Positions 1 to 8,369 of a stretch of 35,929 nt of DNA are shown here, piece by piece. The notes under the pieces were generated by a model. The model ran no database searches. It was not told the origin of the DNA and saw nothing but the letters and a program-made list of their open reading frames with translations. Positions within the stretch are counted from its first letter, which is position 1, and every line of letters starts with the position of its first letter. The translations under genes were made by a program, and so were the position numbers. The stretch is from Thiomonas sp. FB-6. Lineage in GTDB: Bacteria; Pseudomonadota; Gammaproteobacteria; Burkholderiales; Burkholderiaceae_C. The stretch spans positions 1-35,929 of the forward strand of contig NZ_KB898506.1 of NCBI RefSeq assembly GCF_000377645.1, in the 5' to 3' direction.

Positions 1-376
1 CGTGAAATACGCCATCCACCCGGTGGCCGGGCGCATGCCGGGGCATATGAACGTGCTGCTGGCCGAGGCCGAGGTGCCCTACGACCAGGTGTTCGAGATG
101 GAGGACATCAACCCCGAGTTCGCGCAGGCCGACGTGGCCGTGGTGCTGGGGGCCAACGACGTGGTGAATCCGGCCGCGCGCACCGATCCCAAATCCCCCA
201 TCGCCGGCATGCCCATCCTGGACGCCTTCAAGGCCAAGACGGTCATCGTGAACAAACGCTCCATGGCCACCGGCTATGCCGGGCTGGATAATGATTTGTT
301 CTACCTGGACAAAACCATGATGGTGTTCGGGGATGCCAAGAAGGTCATCGAGGACATCGCCAAGGCCATCGAATAA
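1..376 (+). CDS. pntB: NAD(P) transhydrogenase subunit beta, C-terminal part
   Basis: This is the 3' end of a gene that begins before the window. The visible ~124 residues form domain III, the NADP(H)-binding domain, of the membrane-bound proton-translocating transhydrogenase, which moves hydride between NADH and NADP+ at the expense of the proton gradient. The recognisable features are the [21 protein letters not shown] stretch (partial quotation), the [13 protein letters not shown] segment and the [10 protein letters not shown] loop that closes over NADP(H). The frame is open from base 1, and the GTG at base 2 is an internal Val codon rather than a start. It is convergent with the minus-strand gene ending at 455. 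The gene is housekeeping and marks the left border of the catabolic DNA. Confidence 0.95.
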   Translation, partial: VKYAIHPVAGRMPGHMNVLLAEAEVPYDQVFEMEDINPEFAQADVAVVLGANDVVNPAARTDPKSPIAGMPILDAFKAKTVIVNKRSMATGYAGLDNDLFYLDKTMMVFGDAKKVIEDIAKAIE

Positions 377-422
377 GGCCGCGGCGGGGGAGCCGGCCGG
401 CATGGCGCCCGATGGGGCGCGA

Positions 423-446
423 GCCGCGCCGCCGCGGCGGCGCGGC
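423..446. terminator. 24-bp perfect GC palindrome between convergent genes
   Basis: Bases 423-434 (gccgcgccgccg) are the exact reverse complement of 435-446. The palindrome lies between the convergent stops of pntB and the amidohydrolase gene, so a bidirectional transcript end is the obvious role. There is no T-tract on either side, so it is not a textbook intrinsic terminator. Confidence 0.45.
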
Positions 447-454
447 CGGTGGAC

Positions 455-1282
455 TCAGGCGAAGCCGAACAGCGCAGCCGCGCTGTCATGCATCAGCTGC
501 TGGCGCTCCGGCGCGGAGAACATGCGTTCCCAGCGCCGCAGCATCGGGCCGACGTCCAGGCGAAACGGGGCCTTCAGATACGGCCAGTCGGAGGCCCAGA
601 TGCAGCGCTCGGCTCCGAAGGCGCGCACGAGCGCCTCGATGTAGGGCTGCACGTCGTCGAAGGGAAAGGCCGTCTCGGCGAACTTGGCCTCGCCCGAGAG
701 CTTGACCACCGCGCGTCCTTCGCGCCCCAGCGCGAGCAGGGTCTGGAATCCCGCCTGCCCGAGCCCGCGCGAGATCACCGGTCGGCCGCAGTGGTCGAAC
801 ATGAGGCGCAGGTCGGCGATGCCGTCCACCAGCGACAGCAGCTCGACCAGCTGGTCGCCCTCGATCTGGAACTGCGCCCACATCCCGAGCTCGGCCAGGC
901 GCTGCAGCAACGGGCGCAGGCCCGCATAGTGCGCCACACCGTGCATCGCGGGGTTGAAGGCCACGCCCAGCACACCGCGGGCGCGCAACTGCGCCAGGGT
1001 CTCCAGCGAGGCGTCCTGGGGCAGCACAACAATGCCCTTGAAACGGCCCTTGCCGGTGTCGAGCGCGTGCAGCAGGCAGCGATTGTCCAGGTTGTAGCCC
1101 GAGTTCGGGCCCACCAGCAGCGCATGGCGGACGTTGAAGCAGTCCATGACTTGCTCGAAATAGCCTTGCGCGCCGATCTCCTGCCCTTGCGGACGATAGG
1201 CCACGTCGGGCGCGTAGGGAAAGTTCTGCGGATCGAGCAGGTGGCAATGCGTGTCGATCTTGGGTTGGTCGAAGACGTTCAT
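455..1282 (-). CDS. Amidohydrolase-2 family metal-dependent hydrolase
   Basis: A 275-aa TIM-barrel hydrolase of the amidohydrolase 2 family, which includes 2-pyrone-4,6-dicarboxylate lactonase, 4-sulfomuconolactone hydrolase and ACMS decarboxylase-like enzymes. Visible metal-site elements are the HxH near the N-terminus (H12, H14 in DTHCHL), H164 in MFDHCGRP and D232 in WASDWPY. The length is normal for small lactonases of this family. No signal peptide is present, so it is cytoplasmic. It is the last gene of the minus-strand cluster, 34 bp after the AroE-like gene, and has no strong ribosome-binding site. In this setting a lactone or ring-opened intermediate is a plausible substrate, but that is inference; decarboxylation is the alternative chemistry. 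Confidence 0.85.
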   Translation of the reverse strand: MNVFDQPKIDTHCHLLDPQNFPYAPDVAYRPQGQEIGAQGYFEQVMDCFNVRHALLVGPNSGYNLDNRCLLHALDTGKGRFKGIVVLPQDASLETLAQLRARGVLGVAFNPAMHGVAHYAGLRPLLQRLAELGMWAQFQIEGDQLVELLSLVDGIADLRLMFDHCGRPVISRGLGQAGFQTLLALGREGRAVVKLSGEAKFAETAFPFDDVQPYIEALVRAFGAERCIWASDWPYLKAPFRLDVGPMLRRWERMFSAPERQQLMHDSAAALFGFA

Positions 1283-1316
1283 GGGGTATGCGACGGCCGC
1301 TACGGACGCTCCGGGT

Positions 1317-2153
1317 TCAAAACGTGGCGGCGAGGGCCGCGCGCAGTTCGTCGGTGATGCGCGGCTGCACGCCGAACCACAGTTCGAATCCGCGCCGCGC
1401 CTGATTGAGCAGCATGCCCAGGCCGTTGACCGTGGGATTGCCGCGTTCGCGGGCAGCCGCGAGCAGGGGCGTTTCCAGCGGGATGTAGATCACGTCGGAC
1501 ACCAGCGCGGTGCGCGGCAGGCGATCGAGCCTCAGGTCCAGCGGGGCATGGCCGTGCATGCCCTGGTTCGTGGTGTTGACCAGCAGAGCCACATCCGCCA
1601 GGGCCTCGTGGCGCTCACTCCAGTCGTGCACCTCGACCTTGGGCCCGAACTCGGCGGCCATCGCCTCGGCCTTCCCGCGCGTGCGGTTGATCAGACGGAT
1701 GCGCGGCGCGCCCTCGTCGAGCAGGCTCAGGACCACCGCGCGCGCCGCGCCGCCGGCACCGAGCACGGTCACGGGTCCGGCGGCAGCGCTCCAGTCGGGC
1801 TTGGCGTCACGCAGGCATTGGATGTAGCCGTAGCCGTCGAAGTTGTAGCCGCCGAGGGTGCCGTCGGCGTCCGCCACCACCGTGTTCACCGCGCCCATCC
1901 GGCGCGCCAGCGGATCGATACGGTCCAGCAGCGGCATGATGGCGACCTTGTGCGGAATGGTCACGTTGCAACCGGCGATCCCCAGGGCGCGAATGCCGCG
2001 CACCGCGTCCTCGAGGGCCCCGGGTTGCACCGGAAACAGGCCGTACGCGGCTTGCAGCCCATGCTCGCGCACCCAGAAGTTGTGGATGGCCGGCGAGCGC
2101 GAATGCGCGACCGGCCATCCCATCACACCAGCGAATTTGAACGTCTTCTCCAT
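1317..2153 (-). CDS. Shikimate dehydrogenase family protein (AroE-type)
   Basis: A 278-aa protein with the full AroE signature. It has the SRSP carboxylate clamp (S18, S20), NVTIPHK with catalytic K69, GAVNT, a NFDGYG segment carrying catalytic D106 where NTDG is usual, and the GAGGAAR nucleotide-binding loop. AroE interconverts 3-dehydroshikimate and shikimate with NADPH; catabolic relatives oxidise quinate or shikimate with NAD+. The start at 2153 is preferred because GGAG sits 6 nt upstream; the ATG at 2159 abuts that site. The gene is inside a catabolic cluster with aroD and is 20 bp downstream of the citryl-CoA lyase-like gene, so it is probably a catabolic paralogue rather than the housekeeping aroE. 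Cofactor preference cannot be read with certainty. Confidence 0.9.
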   Translation of the reverse strand: MEKTFKFAGVMGWPVAHSRSPAIHNFWVREHGLQAAYGLFPVQPGALEDAVRGIRALGIAGCNVTIPHKVAIMPLLDRIDPLARRMGAVNTVVADADGTLGGYNFDGYGYIQCLRDAKPDWSAAAGPVTVLGAGGAARAVVLSLLDEGAPRIRLINRTRGKAEAMAAEFGPKVEVHDWSERHEALADVALLVNTTNQGMHGHAPLDLRLDRLPRTALVSDVIYIPLETPLLAAARERGNPTVNGLGMLLNQARRGFELWFGVQPRITDELRAALAATF

Positions 2154-2173
2154 GCTCATCTCCAGGTTCTTGT

Positions 2174-3028
2174 TCAACGGGGTTTCGGATCGGAGCGCTG
2201 CGGCAGGTCGCGGCGCTCCGGTCCGAGGTAGCTGTAGGGAATTTCCTTGGGCATGGGCCCCTTGATGCGCGCGCCCTGCTGCTTCTGCTCCCAGGCGTGG
2301 GCGAGAATGCCCACCGAACGCGAGAGCACGAACAGGCCGCGGCCGAGTTCCGGCTCGAAGCCGAGCTCGCAGAAGATCACCGCGGTGATGCCGTCGATGT
2401 TCATCGGGATCGGCCGGCTCCGGGTGTTGCGCAGCACCGATTCCACGGCCCGGCCGATACGCGCGTAGCGCCCGGCGACCACGCCCACGGTGACGGCACG
2501 GTCGACCAGCGCGAACAGCGGCTCGGTGCGCGGATCGATCGGGTGGAATCGGTGCCCGAAGCCGGGCACCATCTTGTCGCCCGCGGCGCGCCGGCGCTCG
2601 AGGACCCGCGCGGCGGAGTCCACGAGTTCGCCGTCGGCACCGGCCTCGGCGTCGATCTGCCGGTACAACTCCATGCACTGCTGGCCGGCCCCGCCATGCA
2701 CGTCGTCGAGCACGTTGACCGCCGAGGCCATCGCGCCGTTGACCGGCAGCCCGCAACTCACCGCCATGCGCGAAATCGCGATCGACGGCGCATGGGGCCC
2801 ATGGTCGACCCCCGGCACCAGCGCCGCCTCGAGCAGCGCCGACTGCCCGCGCGTGGGCAACTCGCCGCGCAGCATCAGCCAGATCATGTCCGTGAAGCCC
2901 ACGTTGCCGATCAGCTGCTCGATGGGGTAGCCGCGCACGGCGATCTTGCCCGGATGGATGTCGATGATCGACGTGGACCACCAGTCGGAGGCCTTGCGCA
3001 GCAGGTCGTCTTGCTCAGGCTGGCTCAT
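2174..3028 (-). CDS. Citryl-CoA lyase-like (short citrate synthase family)
   Basis: A 284-aa protein of the citrate synthase superfamily, far shorter than true citrate synthases (~430 aa) and matching citryl-CoA lyases, which split citryl-CoA into acetyl-CoA and oxaloacetate. The catalytic residues of citrate synthase are all recognisable: H76 in VDHGPHAPS, H111 in HGGAG and D212 in MNIDGIT, with the GFGHR segment (H159, R160) as well. A strong GAGGAGG ribosome-binding site precedes the ATG. It starts 9 bp after the acylating aldehyde dehydrogenase gene, so the two are cotranscribed. With a CoA-transferase in the same cluster, retro-Claisen cleavage of a citryl-CoA-like thioester is likely, although the exact acyl group is unknown. 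Confidence 0.85.
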   Translation of the reverse strand: MSQPEQDDLLRKASDWWSTSIIDIHPGKIAVRGYPIEQLIGNVGFTDMIWLMLRGELPTRGQSALLEAALVPGVDHGPHAPSIAISRMAVSCGLPVNGAMASAVNVLDDVHGGAGQQCMELYRQIDAEAGADGELVDSAARVLERRRAAGDKMVPGFGHRFHPIDPRTEPLFALVDRAVTVGVVAGRYARIGRAVESVLRNTRSRPIPMNIDGITAVIFCELGFEPELGRGLFVLSRSVGILAHAWEQKQQGARIKGPMPKEIPYSYLGPERRDLPQRSDPKPR

Positions 3029-3037
3029 CGGACCTCC

Positions 3038-4462
3038 TCAGGCTTCCAGCGCCGCATCGTAGAACGGGCCGAACAATTCGGCATCGGACGGACGGTCCTC
3101 CGGAATGGGCACCGACACCCAGGTGGTGTTCAGGTAGTGCTTCAGGTGGACGTTCTCGGACACGATGTTGCCGCCCCAGGTTCCGCAGCCCAGGCTGGAG
3201 GTCATCGGCATGCCGTTGTTGAAGGCCCCCGCGTTGGCCTTGGACTGCGGCTGGCGCACCATGATGCGGCTGACCGGCGCGGCCATCGCCAGACGGTGGA
3301 TATGGTCCTGGTCGAAGGAGTAGATGCCGCAGGAGTGCCCCTTGCCGCCGACCTCGTAGACCGCGCGCATCATGTCCAGCGCCTGCTCGAAGCCCTCGTA
3401 GCGGTACAGCGCGAGCAGGGTAGTCAGCTTCTCGCGCGAGAAGAAGTGCTGCTTGCCGATGCCGTCGCCGCGCACCATGATGAACTTGCGGTCGTCGGGA
3501 ATCGTGAAACCGGCCGCGCGCGCCAGTGCCTGCGGGGCGATGGCCACGGTGCCGGGAAGGCGATGGCCCTCGTCGTCCCACATGACGCGCCGCAGTGCCG
3601 CCTTCTGCTCCTCGCTGGCGAGATATCCGCCCTCTTCCTGCAATCGGGCGAGCAGGCCGTCGTAGACGCTGTTCTCGATGATCAGGTTGCCGTCAGCCGA
3701 ACAACCCGATCCGAAGTCGGAGGTCTTGGACAGGCGGGTGTTGCGTGCGGCCTCGGCGAGGTCGGCCGTCTCGTCGATGACCATGGTCGAGTTGCCGGCG
3801 CCCACGCCATACGCGGGGGTGCCGGAGCTGTAGGCCGCGCGCACCATCGGCTGGCCGCCGGTGGCGATGACCAGGTCGGCTCGCGCCATCAAGGCCTGCG
3901 ACATCGGAATGTTCACCCGGGTCAGGCATTGCAGCAAGTCGGGCGGCGCGCCCTCGCGTTCCAGGGCCTCGCGCATCAGGCGGACGGTCTCGAAGGAGGT
4001 CTTCTTCGAGCGCGGATGCGGGGAAAAGATGACCGCGTCTCGCGCCTTGAGCGCGTAGATGGCGTTCCCCGCGGGAGTCAGGTCGGGGTTCGTGGTCGGC
4101 ACGATGCAGGCGATCACGCCCACCGGCTTGCCGTACTTTACGATGCCCTTGTCCGGAATGCTCTCGATGACGCCCACGCTCTTCTGGCGCAAGGCATCGC
4201 GCAGCACGCCGCGGATCTTCATGCGCTTGCCCATGCGGCTTTCGGGATCGCCCAGGCCGCTTTCCTCGATGCCTTCGGCGACCAGTCGCGTGAAGGTACG
4301 TTTGTTCGCCACGGCCCAGGCGACGGCCTGGCACAGCCTGTCCACACGAGCCTGGTCGTAGGTCTCGACGATCGCCAGCGCCTTGCGCGCGCGTTCGAAG
4401 GCCTGATCGAGCTCGGCCTGCTGCTCCTCGGTGATGTCGTTCCTGCTCTGCACTTCAGCCAT
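3038..4462 (-). CDS. CoA-acylating aldehyde dehydrogenase (SauS/AdhE-N-like)
   Basis: A 474-aa NAD(P)+-dependent acylating aldehyde dehydrogenase, which converts an aldehyde plus CoA to acyl-CoA. The catalytic Cys254 lies in SGCSADGN, within the SKTSDFGSGCS context typical of the acetaldehyde/sulfoacetaldehyde dehydrogenase branch. The PTTNP and GAGNST segments are also conserved. The closest named family I recall is SauS, the sulfoacetaldehyde dehydrogenase (acylating) of isethionate and sulfoacetate metabolism. However, no sulfoacetate CoA ligase or transporter (SauT/SauU) is present. Acetaldehyde, glycolaldehyde or a semialdehyde are equally possible substrates. An AGGA just upstream of ATG 4462 supports the start. 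It is 43 bp from the upstream aldehyde dehydrogenase. Confidence 0.85.
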   Translation of the reverse strand: MAEVQSRNDITEEQQAELDQAFERARKALAIVETYDQARVDRLCQAVAWAVANKRTFTRLVAEGIEESGLGDPESRMGKRMKIRGVLRDALRQKSVGVIESIPDKGIVKYGKPVGVIACIVPTTNPDLTPAGNAIYALKARDAVIFSPHPRSKKTSFETVRLMREALEREGAPPDLLQCLTRVNIPMSQALMARADLVIATGGQPMVRAAYSSGTPAYGVGAGNSTMVIDETADLAEAARNTRLSKTSDFGSGCSADGNLIIENSVYDGLLARLQEEGGYLASEEQKAALRRVMWDDEGHRLPGTVAIAPQALARAAGFTIPDDRKFIMVRGDGIGKQHFFSREKLTTLLALYRYEGFEQALDMMRAVYEVGGKGHSCGIYSFDQDHIHRLAMAAPVSRIMVRQPQSKANAGAFNNGMPMTSSLGCGTWGGNIVSENVHLKHYLNTTWVSVPIPEDRPSDAELFGPFYDAALEA

Positions 4463-4505
4463 TTTCCTGAATCTCCATGATGGTTCGGGGCCCGCCGCGC
4501 ATGCG

Positions 4506-6038
4506 TCAACGGCGGATGAAGGGGTTGCTCACGTCCAGCCCGGGGGAGAGCCAGACGCACTTGGTCTCGAGGTACTCCTGAATGGCATCCACGCCGGATT
4601 CGCGGCCGATGCCCGAGCGCTTGAAGCCGCCGAAGGGCGAGGTGTAGCTGGTGGCCCGGTAGTTGTTCACCCAGACCGTGCCGGCCTTCACGCGCTCGGT
4701 GACGTACAGCGCCCGCTGCAGGCTGGCGGTCCATACGCCAGCCGCCAGCCCGAACTGCACGTCGTTGGCGATGCGCACCGCATGTTCCTCGTCGTCGAAG
4801 GCGATGACCGAAAGCACGGGGCCGAACACTTCCTCCTGCGCGATGCGCATGCGGTTGTCGACGTCGACGAAGATGGTCGGCTCCACGAAGCGCCCCGAGC
4901 CGATGTCCGGGCGCGCACGCCCGCCGGCCACGCAGCGCGCGCCCTCGGCCTTGGCCACGGCGATGTAGGAAAGCACCTTGTCGAATTGCGCCGGCGTGGC
5001 GATGGGGCCGATGTGGGTCGCCGGGTCGGCGGGGTCGCCCAGCCGGATGTCGCGCACGAACTCGACCAGTCGCGCCACGAAGGCGTCGTGGATGCCGCGT
5101 TGCACGAGCAGGCGCGAACCCGCCTGGCAGGTCTGGCCCGCGGCCGCGAAGATGCCGCTCACCACGCCGAGCAGCGCGCGGTCCAGATCGGCGTCGTCGA
5201 ACACAATGTTGGGGGACTTCCCCCCCAGTTCCAGCGTGACGGTCTTCAAGCCGCGAGCCGCGGCCTCGTAGATCTTCTGGCCGGCGGCCTCTCCGCCGGT
5301 GAAACCCACGTGCGCGACGTCCGGGTGCTCCACCAGCGGCGCGCCGACCTCGGCACCGAATCCGGTCACCACGTTGACCACGCCGGGTGGGAAGCCCGCG
5401 AGCACGAACAGCTCCGCGAACTCGAGCATGGAGGCCGAGGTGAACTCCGAAGGCTTGATCACCACCGTGCAGCCCGCCGCCAGCGCCGGCGCCAGTTTCC
5501 AGCTGGTCAGGGTCAGCGGCGAATTCCAGGGCGTGATGATCGCCACCACGCCCTTGGCTTCGTGGCGCGTGTAGGCCAGCACGCCCGGCTTGTCGCTGGG
5601 AATCACGCTTCCCTGCACCTTGTCGGCCAGCCCGGCGTAGTAGTGAAAGTAGTCGGACAGATAGGCGACCTGGGTTTGCACCTCCGCGGCCAGCTTGCCG
5701 TTGTCGCGTCGCTCAATCTCGGCCAGGCGGGGTGCGTGCTCGCGGATCAGCTCGGCCAGCCGGCGCAGCAGGGCGCCGCGTTGCGAGGCCGTGAGAGCCG
5801 GCCACGCACCCGACTCGAAGGCGCGCCGGGCGGCTCGCACGGCGCGGTCCACGTCGGCCCCGGATGCGCGGGGAATCAACGCCCAGTCGCGGCCGGTGTA
5901 GGGGTCTTCGCTGGCGAAGTAGCGCCCCTCCTCGGGCGCCACAGAGGCGCCGTCGATGTGGAGCTGGTAGCGCCTCAGGCCCTCGACCGGGTGCGTCGCG
6001 GGTTGGGCTCCGGAGTTGCCGGACATGGTCTCGTCCAT
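4506..6038 (-). CDS. Aldehyde dehydrogenase family protein
   Basis: A ~510-aa NAD(P)+-dependent, non-acylating aldehyde dehydrogenase of the betaine/aromatic-aldehyde type. It shows the TPWNSPL nucleotide-site segment, the LELGGKSP motif with the general-base Glu and the GQTCQAGSR motif with the nucleophilic Cys at about residue 310. No signal peptide is present. In-frame starts are ATG 6038, ATG 6026 and TTG 6047; none has an ideal Shine-Dalgarno, and GGACGAG lies just before 6026, so the start is uncertain by four codons. It sits between aroD and the acylating dehydrogenase, so the cluster has two aldehyde-oxidising steps, one giving a free acid and one a CoA thioester. The substrate cannot be read from sequence. 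Confidence 0.9.
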   Translation of the reverse strand: MDETMSGNSGAQPATHPVEGLRRYQLHIDGASVAPEEGRYFASEDPYTGRDWALIPRASGADVDRAVRAARRAFESGAWPALTASQRGALLRRLAELIREHAPRLAEIERRDNGKLAAEVQTQVAYLSDYFHYYAGLADKVQGSVIPSDKPGVLAYTRHEAKGVVAIITPWNSPLTLTSWKLAPALAAGCTVVIKPSEFTSASMLEFAELFVLAGFPPGVVNVVTGFGAEVGAPLVEHPDVAHVGFTGGEAAGQKIYEAAARGLKTVTLELGGKSPNIVFDDADLDRALLGVVSGIFAAAGQTCQAGSRLLVQRGIHDAFVARLVEFVRDIRLGDPADPATHIGPIATPAQFDKVLSYIAVAKAEGARCVAGGRARPDIGSGRFVEPTIFVDVDNRMRIAQEEVFGPVLSVIAFDDEEHAVRIANDVQFGLAAGVWTASLQRALYVTERVKAGTVWVNNYRATSYTSPFGGFKRSGIGRESGVDAIQEYLETKCVWLSPGLDVSNPFIRR

Positions 6039-6103
6039 TTCGTGCAAGGAAATAGCGTTCTATTCGGTTATCGTGCTGACGCCAGCCCGCATGGCCGCGT
6101 GCT

Positions 6104-6886
6104 TCAGCGCGGGCCGAGGGATCGTTGCAGCACACCCAGCACGGTGCGCAGTTCCTCGATCGGAATCTGCCCGGGCGCCGAGGCGCTCGCCCCCACCGCG
6201 AAGCTGACCGTGGAGCCGAACATCCAGCCGAACAACCGGGTCAGCGAGCCGTAGGGGCCCATTGACATGGTGATCAAGGGCATGGACACCCGGCGCGAGG
6301 CGTCGAGCGTGGCCCGCAGCAGCGTGAGCACGTCGTCGAGATCCTTGGGCATCACGGCCACCTTCGCCACGTCGGCCCCCAGTTGCTGCGCCTTCGCGAA
6401 TCGCTCGGCGAGTTCGGCGGGCGTCGGCGTGCGCTGGAAGTCGTGAAAGGAGCCGATCAGCAAGGCGCCGCAGGATCGGGCCGCCTGTTGCGCGCGCCGG
6501 AAGTGCTCGGGCTCGCTGCTGAGTTCGCAATCCACGAAATCCACCGTCGCCTCGGCGCACACGGCCTCGATGCCGCGGCTGACCACATCCTCCGATGCGC
6601 GGATGGCTTGCCCGCCCTCGCGGATCGAGCGCCGGGTGTAGATGATCGGCACGTTCCCGGCGAGCCCGCGCAGCTCCCGCGCGGCCTGCGCGATGCGAGG
6701 CAGGTCCTCGAGCGCCTCGAAAAAGTCCACGCGCCACTCCAGCAGGTCGGGACGCTTGGACAGCACCGCCGCCGCCTCGGCGCGCAGGCTCTCCAGGTCG
6801 CGCGCCACCAGCGGCGCGCACACCAGGGGTTCGGAGCCCCCGGCCACCACGCGGCCACGCAACTGGATGGTCTTGCTCATGTTCAT
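6104..6886 (-). CDS. aroD: Type I 3-dehydroquinate dehydratase
   Basis: A 260-aa class I dehydroquinase, which forms a Schiff base and removes water from 3-dehydroquinate to give 3-dehydroshikimate. The catalytic set is intact: E50 and R52 (EWRVDFF), H148 (GSFHDF), Schiff-base K175 (27 residues after the His, as in E. coli H143/K170), and the SAPGQIP loop carrying Ser and Gln near the C-terminus. The start at ATG 6886 has GAAGG 8 nt upstream; an in-frame ATG at 6880 is less well placed. Many betaproteobacteria make aromatic amino acids with type II AroQ, so a type I enzyme inside this catabolic cluster points to quinate-type catabolism. That last point is inference. Confidence 0.92.
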   Translation of the reverse strand: MNMSKTIQLRGRVVAGGSEPLVCAPLVARDLESLRAEAAAVLSKRPDLLEWRVDFFEALEDLPRIAQAARELRGLAGNVPIIYTRRSIREGGQAIRASEDVVSRGIEAVCAEATVDFVDCELSSEPEHFRRAQQAARSCGALLIGSFHDFQRTPTPAELAERFAKAQQLGADVAKVAVMPKDLDDVLTLLRATLDASRRVSMPLITMSMGPYGSLTRLFGWMFGSTVSFAVGASASAPGQIPIEELRTVLGVLQRSLGPR

Positions 6887-6910
6887 GGCATTGCCCTTCT
6901 TGCCTCGGGT

Positions 6911-6934
6911 GCCCCGCCCCCGCGGGGGCGGGGC
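6911..6934. terminator. 24-bp perfect GC palindrome after the porin gene
   Basis: Bases 6911-6922 (gccccgcccccg) are the exact reverse complement of 6923-6934. It lies between the porin stop (6987) and the aroD start (6886). It may end or attenuate the abundant porin transcript before aroD, or protect its 3' end. No T-tract follows on the minus strand. Confidence 0.45.
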
Positions 6935-6986
6935 GCCTTGCGGCTTCAATCGTCGATGATCGGACTTCGCAACCCGCGAAAGCGGG

Positions 6987-8288
6987 TCAGAACTTGTACA
7001 TGAAGCCGACCTGCACCCCGGTGATGCGCTTGCCCTTGAGGTCGGCGGCCGGGAAGGCCTTGGTCAGCGGCGCCGAGCCCGATTGGTCGAAGGAGGCGTT
7101 GGCATCGTTGCTCAGGGTGTCGACCAGGGCGTACAGCGTGGTGGACTTGATCCCGGTGTAGTAGCTGCCCAGGGTCATGCCCTTGGCGCCGCTGTTGGCG
7201 GCGTTGCTGTTCTTGATGACGCCGTAGAGCGCCCCCACGCGCCAGGCGCTGGTCAGGTCGTAATCGGCCGAGATCTGGTAGATGTTGTAGTAGTCGTTGA
7301 TCGCCGAGGCCGTCCCGGTCAGCGGAACCCCGCCCGGATAGGCGCCCCCGATGCCGCTGAAGCCGCTGCCCGGACCGACGTTCGAACGCACATAGGTCAT
7401 GTACACCTTGCCGCGGCCGTAGTTGTAATCGGCGTAGGCGTTCTGGTATTCGCCCTTGGTGTTGTAGGTGGCACCGGCCGGCGCGTTCGCCCACAGGCCG
7501 TTGTAGCCCACGTCGAAGGGCCCCTTCACGTATTCGGCGCCCAGCTGGTAGACGGAACCGTTGCTGCCGACGGTGCTGGAATTGGCCGAACTCAAGGCGT
7601 AATGCGCCTGCAGTTGCAGGCCGTTGAACACCGGCGAGCTGTACGACAGGTCGTTGTCGAAGCGCGCCGGCACGCCGAAGGCGTTGACCACCGAACCCAG
7701 GGTGCGCGACGTGAAGTCGACCAGGCCGCCGTGGAAGAAGGCGATGGTCTCCTGGCGGCCGACCCGGAAGTCGCCGTAGGGGGTCTGCACGCCAGCCCAG
7801 GCCTGGCGGTCGAACAGGCGTCCGGCTCCCGGCTGGGCTCCGTTGGTGAAGTCCAGGCTCTGCTCCACGTCGAAGTGCATCGCATAGCCGGGCGACACCG
7901 TGTGGATGCCGGTCATGCCCAGGCGGCTGCGCAGCAGCGCGCCATCCTCGATAGCCGACAGGTTGCGGCCCGAGCTGCTGTGCATGTAGTTGGCGTACTC
8001 GTCGATGTCGCCGTAGATGGTGACCGAGTTGTCCTTGCCGCCGAACTGCAGCGGGTTGGAATTGGCCGCGGCCTTGGCAGGCGCCGCGGCCTGCGTGGCC
8101 ACCACCTTCTGCGTGGCGGCGGCCTGGGCGGCGGTGTGCGCCTGCTCGGCCTTGAGCTGCTCGACCTCCTGGGTCAGTTTCTGCAACTGGGCCTGCAGGT
8201 CCGAGAGCTGATCGGCGTGGGCCGGCAGGGCCACGGCCAACGCGCCGGCCGACAACAGGGCCGCGGGAATGAGTTTCAGGCGATGCAT
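6987..8288 (-). CDS. Outer-membrane porin, OmpC/Gram-negative trimeric type
   Basis: A 433-aa porin. Residues 1-25 form a classical signal peptide ending in PAHA|D. Residues ~26-60 form a heptad-rich stretch (LSDLQAQLQKL, VEQLKAEQ) predicted as a coiled coil, followed by an Ala-rich linker to about residue 80. The rest is beta-barrel-like, starting VTIYGDIDEY and ending in the C-terminal Phe (FMYKF) used by the BAM machinery. The N-terminal coiled coil plus linker is unusual for the common Burkholderiales porin-4 type. The start at ATG 8288 has GAGGAG upstream. The position between the ThDP enzyme and aroD genes suggests a dedicated outer-membrane channel for the pathway substrate. Confidence 0.9.
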   Translation of the reverse strand: MHRLKLIPAALLSAGALAVALPAHADQLSDLQAQLQKLTQEVEQLKAEQAHTAAQAAATQKVVATQAAAPAKAAANSNPLQFGGKDNSVTIYGDIDEYANYMHSSSGRNLSAIEDGALLRSRLGMTGIHTVSPGYAMHFDVEQSLDFTNGAQPGAGRLFDRQAWAGVQTPYGDFRVGRQETIAFFHGGLVDFTSRTLGSVVNAFGVPARFDNDLSYSSPVFNGLQLQAHYALSSANSSTVGSNGSVYQLGAEYVKGPFDVGYNGLWANAPAGATYNTKGEYQNAYADYNYGRGKVYMTYVRSNVGPGSGFSGIGGAYPGGVPLTGTASAINDYYNIYQISADYDLTSAWRVGALYGVIKNSNAANSGAKGMTLGSYYTGIKSTTLYALVDTLSNDANASFDQSGSAPLTKAFPAADLKGKRITGVQVGFMYKF

Positions 8289-8310
8289 GGTTGGTCTCCT
8301 CTGTGGGTGG

Positions 8311-8333
8311 TTTTTTTGTCCGCAAGAGCGGAC
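8311..8333 (-). promoter_or_regulatory. Hairpin plus A7 in the porin leader
   Basis: On the minus strand, gtccgc and gcggac form a 6-bp stem with a 4-nt loop (8333-8318), followed by seven A residues and then the porin ribosome-binding site. It has a run of A, not U, after the stem, so it is not an intrinsic terminator for porin-direction transcription. It could be a 5'-leader stabiliser or an Hfq/sRNA site. Confidence 0.3.
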
Positions 8334-8369
8334 GGGCTGGAAAAGCGTCAAGACGACGCGGGCAAGAAA

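Noticed and set aside
3038-4462. Reading the cluster as a sulfoacetate/isethionate pathway because of the SauS-like enzyme
   Set aside because: No SauT, SauU, Xsc or sulfoacetaldehyde-specific genes accompany it, and AroD/AroE point elsewhere; the acylating dehydrogenase alone does not fix the substrate.
2297-4480. Long plus-strand open frame (727 codons) opposite the citryl-CoA lyase and aldehyde dehydrogenase genes
   Set aside because: It is rich in His, Arg and Gln with no recognisable domain and lies wholly antisense to two clear enzyme genes, a common artefact of GC-rich DNA.
8311-8333. Intrinsic terminator between the ThDP and porin genes
   Set aside because: On the transcribed strand the stem is followed by seven A, not U, so it lacks the required tail; listed only as a leader structure.
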